Source: Tridacna crocea
Taxonomy: Eukaryota > Mollusca > Bivalvia > Cardiida > Cardiidae
DNA: 64,000 nucleotides
Direction of reading: 5' to 3'
Assembly: GCA_943736015.1 (NCBI GenBank)
Contig: OX031065.1
Coordinates: forward strand, 47,532,992 to 47,596,991
The notes under the pieces were generated by a model. It did not search any database, was not told where the DNA came from, and saw only the letters and a list, made by a program, of their open reading frames with translations. The first letter of the stretch is position 1, and every line of letters begins with the position of its first letter. The position numbers and the translations under genes were made by a program. This document shows, piece after piece, positions 59,501 to 64,000 of this stretch.

Positions 59501-60647
59501 TAGGAAAAGGAGAAAATGCTGGTAACCAGCAATTTCTCCTTTTCCCACAGTGTTTTCTACCCTTCCCCAGAACAAATTTCAATTTTTCAGTCACCTTTAT
59601 TTTGTCATCTGCAATTGCTTTCAATTTGAACCAGTCTAAAATTTTGTTGTGTGGTAAAGAGTTAAACAACACTTGTAACTCTTTGCCTTTTGTGCGGTTG
59701 TTCGTGGTTGTGAGGTAGAGAATTGGTCTTGTAACCATAAGTCCTGAGTTTGGTAAAAAGACTTTAAAAATATTTTTGAATATGTTAAGTCTCTGGTTTT
59801 TGTGGTAACGGGTTAAATGATTGATTGTTTGGCATTCAATGCAGTTTTCAACATTATTTCAGTTATATCGTGGTGGCCAGTTCACCTATCCATGCTTTTC
59901 TAGAGTTTCTACTTCCAGTACTCGACACAATATTCTTTCCTAGCCACTGACTGCCTTCCTACACAACCATTGGTGGTGAGAGAGGAATGAATTCTGTCGC
60001 AATAACTTATCAATCCTTTGAAAGAAATTGGCTAGCTGAGAATCAAATCCAAGAACTCCCTGTTTGCAAGTCCTGTACGTTACTGACTGAGCTACGAGGG
60101 GTTGCTTAACCCTTTATCCCATAAGGCATTTCTATGGTATCTCTAATTGACTGTAAATAACAGCAAGGACAAAGTCATTTCTTATGTGTATATGACAGCT
60201 TTTGATTGCATAGAAAACATTGTAACAAAAGGTGAAATTGCTCGTCACGAGCAATTTCACCTTTTGTCACAATGTTTTCCAAAGACTCCTACAAGCAATG
60301 TGTTGAAATGAGTATCTATGGAGTAAAGGGTTAAAGGAAAAATTTCGTTTTGTTTACTTAAGCTCACTTTCTCTGTTTTCACAGGTCTTATTTCTGCAGT
60401 ATTTTGTGATCAGTATGAGACTGCTCTTGGGTGTTGCCGATTCCTTCAGGGTATCGCTGGGATTGTTGTGTTTCTTTTGTCGGATACACTAGTCATGCGA
60501 TTGAAAATAACAGTCGTTCTCGGAACATGCCTGATGGCCTTCATTCTCTACATGATTATGGAAGTGTCAATAAAATGTCGTAGACAGGATCCTAATTGTT
60601 CGACACTGAAGCAGACCAATGAAATTGAAGTTGGAGTTAAAAGTTAA
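42934..60647 (+). CDS. UNC93A: UNC93A-like 12-TM protein, complete coding region in 4 exons
   Basis: The UNC93 branch of the major facilitator superfamily includes the worm potassium-channel regulator UNC-93, UNC93A of unclear function and the Toll-receptor chaperone UNC93B1. Coding exons 43044-44594, 45868-46003, 58275-58406 and 60385-60647 join in phase to 693 codons plus TAA. Residues 1-220 are a Ser/Asp-rich hydrophilic tail. TM1 starts near residue 222. There are about 12 TM segments, with a long loop (about 375-440) carrying NTS, NDT and NST glycosylation sites between TM5 and TM6. Family marks are GGLRNLQSSLNSEGGIG, YVTCPLGIYMVGYTMICFG and LGAWGFADGIWQSQ. Substrate or partner cannot be inferred. 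UNC93A is a closer match by eye than UNC93B1. Confidence 0.93.
44691..44912 (+). mobile_element. Hairpin MITE T1
   Basis: TTAA at 44687-44690 and 44913-44916. In the first intron between UNC93A-like coding exons. Confidence 0.84.
45097..45276 (+). mobile_element. Hairpin MITE T1, core deleted
   Basis: Right TTAA 45277-45280. Confidence 0.75.
45535..45858 (+). mobile_element. tRNA-derived SINE family C, full length
   Basis: The head has an A-box (TAGCTCAGTCGGTAGTG) and a B-box (GGTTCGATCCC), then a body and an (AATC/AATT)n tail. It is the most complete copy of family C and fixes the orientation of the others. It lies directly before UNC93A-like exon b. Confidence 0.85.
45868..46003 (+). CDS. 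UNC93A: UNC93A-like exon b (TM8)
   Basis: 45 codons plus one base: AYVTCPLGIYMVGYTMICFG, then VCGSISSFTFGRLQKHIGRV. It matches the YVTCxLGIxxVGYVMICF block of UNC93A. The donor is CTTG|GTAAGT. The acceptor TATTTTCAG lies about 10 bp after the tail of a SINE. Confidence 0.96.
46262..46408 (-). mobile_element. Hairpin MITE T1, left core arm deleted
   Basis: Decayed arms only. Confidence 0.55.
46438..48137 (+). mobile_element. Pearl-like (Helentron-associated type) element
   Basis: Starts AGCTCCACTGGCCGAAGGCC. It has a CGTC/CGTG microsatellite (46481-46558), five tandem cores of about 162 bp (46761-47560, GGCATGTAGCTTTATCTAG blocks) and an AT-rich region. It ends GGGCCATCATGGCCCTCTTG. The order matches the published bivalve pearl architecture as I recall it. 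Noncoding. Confidence 0.82.
48008..48093 (+). mobile_element. Degenerate hairpin MITE right end inside the pearl-like element
   Basis: TTAA at 48004-48007 and 48094-48097. Keeps only TTTTTCATGGTCATGAAC and the GTGTGGTAAAGGG end. Confidence 0.6.
48144..48506 (+). mobile_element. Mutator-like MITE with an internal tandem duplication
   Basis: Same ends as at 4.1 kb. The 9-bp target TTGTTTAAG is at 48135-48143 and 48507-48515. The block TCGCTTTACCGCTGGCCGAA to TTTTCGGCGGC is present twice, about 106 bp each. Confidence 0.9.
49010..49230 (-). mobile_element. Hairpin MITE T1, nested
   Basis: TTAA at 49006-49009 and 49231-49234. Confidence 0.9.
49306..49526 (+). mobile_element. Hairpin MITE T1, nested
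   Basis: TTAA at 49302-49305 and 49527-49530. Confidence 0.9.
49659..49886 (+). mobile_element. Hairpin MITE T1
   Basis: Left TTAA 49655-49658 is shared with the host element before it. Right end decayed. Confidence 0.75.
49892..50079 (+). mobile_element. Hairpin MITE T1, decayed
   Basis: CTTTACCAGACGACAAAATT is clear. Core and right end are weak. Confidence 0.65.
50181..50401 (+). mobile_element. Hairpin MITE T1
   Basis: Left TGAA, right GTAA. Core intact. Confidence 0.8.
50422..50636 (+). repeat. 107-bp tandem duplication
   Basis: GAAGCTATGAAGAAGATTG to ATGAAAATGATG occurs twice, with about 10 differences. Confidence 0.88.
50834..50985 (+). mobile_element. Hairpin MITE T1, right half lost
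   Basis: CTCTTTTACTGGACAA to the GATAGGCTAGAAAATG position. Confidence 0.65.
51037..51251 (-). mobile_element. Hairpin MITE T1, decayed
   Basis: The right end GGTGAAGTG and core TAATGCCAGTATTAATCATT remain. Confidence 0.65.
51255..52865. other. Intron sequence with no recognised feature
   Basis: Inside the 12-kb UNC93A-like intron. A short MITE core remnant lies near 51735-51800. No exon-like ORF with family similarity was found. Confidence 0.5.
52870..53090 (+). mobile_element. SINE copy, same type as at 26.4 kb
   Basis: The head (CATGGCTAAGTGGCTTAGTG) and the tail block (GATATCACTGAAATAATGTTG) match the 26420-26647 element in reverse. The B-box is damaged. Confidence 0.6.
53128..53400 (-). 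mobile_element. SINE family B copy
   Basis: Begins with (GGTT)n and GTATTGGGGTTTAACGCC. It ends at CACCACTGAGCCACCCACG. It lies next to the SINE at 52.9 kb. Confidence 0.85.
53643..53862 (+). mobile_element. Hairpin MITE T3 nested in another MITE
   Basis: TTAA 53639-53642, right TGAA. The host remnant AAAAGGCTTCTTATACAGGA lies left and GGGATTGTTTGGTAAATG right. Confidence 0.82.
54047..54264 (+). mobile_element. Hairpin MITE T1
   Basis: Ends are weak; arm and core are clear. Confidence 0.72.
54402..54623 (-). mobile_element. Hairpin MITE T1
   Basis: TTAA at 54398-54401 and 54624-54627. Confidence 0.87.
54628..55290. other. No gene; small inverted-end element at 55188-55282
   Basis: TTGTACGGTCAGGTGG and CCTCCTGACCGTACAA bracket about 95 bp. 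The remaining sequence is unrecognised. Confidence 0.5.
55290..55455 (-). mobile_element. Hairpin MITE T1, right end lost
   Basis: The core GAAAATATTGGTAACCAGCA is intact. Confidence 0.62.
55653..55873 (+). mobile_element. Hairpin MITE T1
   Basis: TTAA at 55649-55652 and 55874-55877. Confidence 0.9.
56305..56850. mobile_element. Element J with long terminal inverted repeats
   Basis: AGAGCCAAGGTTACGATCAC then CTTGGCGGATTGAGCCCGA on the left pairs with CTCGATCCGCCAAGAG then CACCCTTGGCTTGCG on the right. About 550 bp, no coding. Confidence 0.7.
57211..57418 (+). mobile_element. Hairpin MITE T1, decayed ends
   Basis: CTCTTACCAAATCAC to GTGTGGTGAAGGG. Confidence 0.72.
57420..58270. other. Intron sequence; one AGATCA-type palindromic repeat
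   Basis: 57755-57840 holds GGGTAGATCAAAGAACAGGA and inverse GCAGCCTGATCTTGGTCTTC. The rest is unrecognised. Confidence 0.45.
58275..58406 (+). CDS. UNC93A: UNC93A-like exon c (TM9-TM10)
   Basis: Encodes TLINVVSLVVMVTWHPVSDD, then YYIFVLLGAWGFADGIWQSQ and TI. The WGxADxxWQ motif is typical of UNC93A. The acceptor is TTGTTTCAG and the donor is ATAA|GTAAGT. The phase matches exon b across a 12.3-kb intron. Confidence 0.95.
58410..59170. other. Intron sequence with no recognised feature
   Basis: Between UNC93A-like exons c and d. No repeat or ORF I could name. Confidence 0.5.
59172..59383 (-). mobile_element. Hairpin MITE T1, left end lost
   Basis: Matched core arm change GAAGAAAAT / ATTTTCTTC. 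Confidence 0.75.
59441..59661 (-). mobile_element. Hairpin MITE T1
   Basis: TTAA at 59437-59440 and 59662-59665. Confidence 0.87.
59815..60105 (-). mobile_element. SINE family C copy
   Basis: Has the tail (ATTG) and body. The reversed head ends at CTGACTGAGCTACGAGGGGT. It abuts the TTAA of the T2 MITE at 60110. Confidence 0.75.
60110..60330 (-). mobile_element. Hairpin MITE T2
   Basis: TTAA at 60106-60109 and 60331-60334. Core GCTCGTCACGAGC perfect. 54 bp upstream of UNC93A-like exon d. Confidence 0.9.
60385..60647 (+). CDS. UNC93A: UNC93A-like exon d (TM11-TM12, stop)
   Basis: Encodes SLISAVFCDQYETALGCCRF, LQGIAGIVVFLLSDTL, the last TM segment VVLGTCLMAFILYMIM and a hydrophilic tail ending VGVKS-stop. 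The acceptor is TTTTCACAG. Two half hairpin MITEs (60697-60770, 60793-60890) follow the stop and may be part of the 3' UTR. No clear poly(A) signal was identified. Confidence 0.95.
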
Positions 60648-60696
60648 ATCCCTGTTAATGTTTATGTTGTAATAGTTATGTATGTCTTTTTTTAAG

Positions 60697-60890
60697 CCTT
60701 TCCTGAACAATCCCTGGTTTTTATGACCCTGAGATAGAAGTCTATTGAAAACATTGTGGGAAAAATGAAGTGAATAATTAAGTAGGTCTTTTTTAACCCT
60801 TTCCAAAATATTTCTTGGTTTTTACAGCCCTGAGATAGAAGCCTTTTTAAAACATTGTGGGAAAAGGAGAAAATGCTGGTTATCAAGCTC
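60697..60890 (-). mobile_element. Two left-half hairpin MITEs after the UNC93A-like stop
   Basis: 60697-60770 and 60793-60890 both stop within the core, giving a tandem of half elements. Confidence 0.65.
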
Positions 60891-60981
60891 CAACTGAGGT
60901 AAAATAATAACTCTGAAGCAGTACTATCCACCCTCTATTCTGAAATGCATTAAAAGTCTACTTCTAAAGGCTTTTCTTAAC

Positions 60982-61138
60982 TCTTTACCACAAAGTCTCA
61001 AAATTAAAGAACCGTGATGAACCAAATTGAAATTGAAAGCATTTTCTTACAGTAAATTAAACGTGACTCAAATGCTGGAGTTAGTCAGTGAAACAATAGA
61101 AAACATTCTGGGGAAAAGAGAAAATGCTGGTCAAAAGG
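60982..61138 (+). mobile_element. Hairpin MITE T1, left half
   Basis: CTCTTTACCACAAAG to GAGAAAATGCTGGTCAAAAGG. Confidence 0.65.
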
Positions 61139-61203
61139 TAATACATGTACTGTGCTTTATTACAAGAGACAACTCCTTCATGCATGGCTTCATCCTGGTT
61201 TAA

Positions 61204-61422
61204 ATCATTACCAAACGACAATATTTTAGGCTTGTCCAAATCAAAAGCATTTGCAGACGACAAAATGAGAGACTGAAAATTTGAAAGTTGTTTCGGGAAG
61301 GGTAGAAACCACTGTGGGAAAAGGAGAAAATGCCAGTAACCTGCATTTCCTCCTTTTCCCACTGTGTTTTCTAAAGGCTTCTTTCTCAGGGTCGTCAAAA
61401 GTAGGGATTGTGTGGTAATGGG
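61204..61422 (+). mobile_element. Hairpin MITE T1
   Basis: Left TTAA 61200-61203. The right end GGTAATGGG is fused directly to the next copy. Confidence 0.85.
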
Positions 61423-61620
61423 TTTGACGCCCCTGAGAAAGAAGCCTTTAGAAAACATTGTGGGAAAAGGAGAAAATGCTGGTAATCAGCATTTTCTCCT
61501 TTTCCCACAATGTTTTCTACCCTTTCCAAATCTATTTTCAAATTTTGATTCACATTTATTTTGTCGTCTGCAAATACTTTCAAATTGGACAAGTCCAAAA
61601 TTCTGTCAAATGTTAAAGAG
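61423..61620 (-). mobile_element. Hairpin MITE T1, first ~25 bp missing
   Basis: Begins TTTGACGCCCCTGAG. Right TTAA 61621-61624. The two copies are inverted relative to each other and fused. Confidence 0.82.
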
Positions 61621-61861
61621 TTAAATACAGTACAGGTCTAACAGCCACCTTGGGGAGAATTCTCTTTGGCTCCGTGATTACGGTGTTGGCTGTTGGTCTA
61701 CATTGGAACCCTGCTACGTTCAAATCCTGCCTGGACCCTGTATTTCTGCCCTGCATTTGTTTACTTGTTTCTTTGTTACAGACTTTGTTCGTAAGAACTT
61801 TACCAGTCAATAAGACAAGGTATCTACTATAGTAGATAATTCTTTAAGTCTTTATAATAAA

Positions 61862-62085
61862 CCCTTTACCAAACAACAAAATTTTAGCCATGTCCAAATT
61901 GAAAGCATTTGCAGACCTAAATTTCAGTGTGGCCCAGATGGTGGGGTTATATTCTATCATTGGGTAAAAAAACATTGCGGGAAAAAGAGAAAATGCTGGT
62001 TACCAGCATTTTCTCCTTTTCCCACAATGTTTTTCAAAAGTCTTCTTTTCAAGGGCCATTAAAGTGGGAATTGTGTGGGAAAGAG
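61862..62085 (+). mobile_element. Hairpin MITE T1
   Basis: Left ATAA, right TTAA 62086-62089. Confidence 0.85.
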
Positions 62086-62089
62086 TTAA

Positions 62090-62830
62090 CATGAAGTCTC
62101 ATTTTTCTTGAGATTCTTACAAGTTTATCTGTGTTTTTTTTTTTCATATTGAACTTTCACAGATATAAGTCGTGTCCTGGTTAAAAGGAATTCAGTGCAT
62201 CATGCAGAGCAAGTTATCATATGATAATAGATCCATACTATTTCATGCTTTCCGATAGGATATCAAGAAATAGCAGTGAAAATATTTTTCGATCTTACAC
62301 TGGTACCACCAGTGCAAATACCAATTTTCATGTTCTTGTTGCCTTGGTAAATTGCGCATGCCTCGCAACCAGATGGGAAATATGACGTCATAGACCTTAC
62401 ATTTCTTGCGCTTGACGTAATATTGTAATGCATTGCTATGCGGGAGGGGTACGCCACGGGGAATAACGAAAAAGAACTATACTGGATTTTGATAAAGCTC
62501 CTCCCAAGAAAAGGTTTAGAGCATGAAATAAACAGAATATTTGGGGTTTTTTGGTGAAAGATCGAAATTTATATCATCTCATGAACACCAATGGTAATAT
62601 TTTCACTCGTGGCTGTGCCACTCATGAAAAAATTACGATGGTGTTCACTTGATGAAATAAATTTTGATCTTTCACTGTAAAAAACAAATATCCTTTATAT
62701 ATCAGTTTTGTTGAACAATTCACTGGATTTGCAGGTAAATCTAGAATGGTCCTTTGCCATGCAGAAAATCTGCAAATAGCAGAAATGCGTACTGTGCATG
62801 TTTATATTGGTTAATACTTGCAGCAGATGC
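62090..62830. other. No gene; foldback K at about 62548-62690
   Basis: GTGAAAGATCGAAATTTATA and TAAATTTTGATCTTTCAC pair. The inner arms ATGAACACCA / TGGTGTTCA and the loop GTGGCTGTGCCAC also pair. A loop fragment like it is at 7705-7730. Confidence 0.6.
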
Positions 62831-62835
62831 ATTAA

Positions 62836-63056
62836 CCCTTTACCCCATAAGGCATGTCTATGGTATCTCTATTTGAGCCTAAATAACAGCAAGGATGAAG
62901 CCGTTTCTTATGTGTATATGACACCTTTTGATAGCATTGAAAACATTGTGGCAAAAGGTGAAATTGCTCGTCACGAGCAATTTCACCTTTTGCCACAATG
63001 TTTTCCAAAGGCTCCTACAGGCAATGCATAGAAATGAGTATCTATGGAGTACAGGG
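62836..63056 (-). mobile_element. Hairpin MITE T2
   Basis: TTAA at 62832-62835 and 63057-63060. Core perfect. Confidence 0.9.
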
Positions 63057-63134
63057 TTAAGTGCCCTTTTCACATGGTACGGCTTATAATTATGTTATAT
63101 GTACTTGCTTTTTGCGTCAGTATTTATTGACAAT

Positions 63135-63345
63135 GTACAGAGCTTCAGATAAGAGGGAGTGATGGTATTCTAAATCCATTGTTTCTCTTCCAAACCCTAT
63201 GTTGTTGGTACTCATTAGAATCATCTGGATGAGACAATTCTAATGACATCTATGTACATTGTATCTATAACATAGGGTTTAGTGGAGAATAATTAATATT
63301 TTCAATTTTGAAATCAAATCACTCCCTCTATCTGGAGCTCTGAAT
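63135..63345. mobile_element. Palindromic MITE G, second copy
   Basis: AGAGCTTCAGATAAGAGGGA and TCCCTCTATCTGGAGCTCT are the ends. The centre repeats the ACTCATTAGAATC / GACAATTCTAATGA pairing. Confidence 0.8.
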
Positions 63346-63563
63346 GTATTCAGTTGTGAAATTTGTTGTAAATGTTGTAATAAGGTAAGCTCTGTCCATG
63401 TAAATATCCCATTGACTAACAACCCGCAGCAAGATAAACGGTTTTGAAGGGTCAACAGGTTATAGAAAAAAATGAAAATATACCAGTTTTTCTAGCATTA
63501 TTTCTTTGTCCAGTCTTCAAAAACCGTTGGACTTGAGCATGAAAACAAAAGATTGTTTATTAA

Positions 63564-63599
63564 CCCTTTTCCCCCATAAAGCATTTCTATGGTAAAGGG
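63564..63599. mobile_element. 36-bp remnant of a T2 MITE with both ends
   Basis: TTAA flanks CCCTTTTCCCCCATAAAGCA to GGTAAAGGG. The whole interior, including the core, is missing. Confidence 0.75.
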
Positions 63600-63694
63600 T
63601 TAAGTGGATAATTAAATAACTGTGCTGTCTAACACTCTAGGGTTTTTATTTTACAGTGTAGATTTAGATCAGATTACATAGAAGATTGATTCAG

Positions 63695-63909
63695 ATGAAA
63701 CGACAAAATTTTAGGTTTGTCCAAATTGAAAGCATTTGCAGACGACAAAATAAAAGTAACTGAAAATTTGAAATTTGTTTTGTGAAGGGTAGAAAACATT
63801 GTGGGAAAAGGAGAAAATGCTGGTTACCAGCATTTTCTCCTTTTCTCACAATGTTTTCTAAAGGCCTCTTTCTAAGGGGCATCAAAAGTAGGGACTGTGT
63901 GGTAATGGG
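63695..63909 (+). mobile_element. Hairpin MITE T1, left end decayed
   Basis: Right TTAA 63910-63913. Confidence 0.82.
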
Positions 63910-64000
63910 TTAACCTACATGTAGTTACCATGCAGTATTTTCTCCTTTACTATCCTTGTTTTCTATCTTACCAGAGAGGAATGTCATCATTTCAGCCATG

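Overview
The window is animal nuclear DNA, most likely from a bivalve mollusc. The evidence is intron-split genes, tRNA-derived SINEs, and elements built like the bivalve 'pearl' family (ACGG microsatellite plus roughly 160-bp tandem core repeats). The species cannot be read from the sequence. Only two protein-coding genes could be supported. Almost everything else is repeats.

Left part (about 0.7-20.6 kb, minus strand): a type IIA DNA topoisomerase II gene, cut by the left window edge. Thirteen exons splice in phase into about 610 codons covering the GHKL ATPase domain, the transducer and most of TOPRIM. The winged-helix domain with the active-site tyrosine lies outside the window. It is divergent from ordinary animal TOP2. 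The best candidate first exon (20380-20569) encodes an Arg-rich, acid-free leader that looks like a mitochondrial presequence.

Middle (20.6-42.9 kb): no gene seen. It holds SINEs, foldback elements, a 51-bp minisatellite, a palindrome of about 490 bp, microsatellites and many hairpin MITEs.

Right part (42.9-60.6 kb, plus strand): a complete four-exon UNC93A-like membrane protein of 693 codons, with an unusual N-terminal tail of about 220 residues and a 12-kb second intron packed with nested transposons.

The dominant structure is a family of roughly 220-bp hairpin MITEs, about 95 copies or fragments. Ends are CCCTTTACCAAAC or close variants, flanked by TTAA (piggyBac-like), with a near-perfect central palindrome. 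Three core types are named here. T1 has a GGTNACC centre in ATTTTCTCC arms. T2 has AAAGGTGAAATTGCTCG arms. T3 has GGAGAAATTGCTCGT arms. Insertions of MITEs into SINEs, MITEs into MITEs, pearl-like elements into MITE hairpins and Mutator-like MITEs into both give a relative order of activity and confirm the target sites (TTAA for the hairpin MITEs, 9 bp for the Mutator-like ones). Most short ORFs in the window are read-through of these hairpins.
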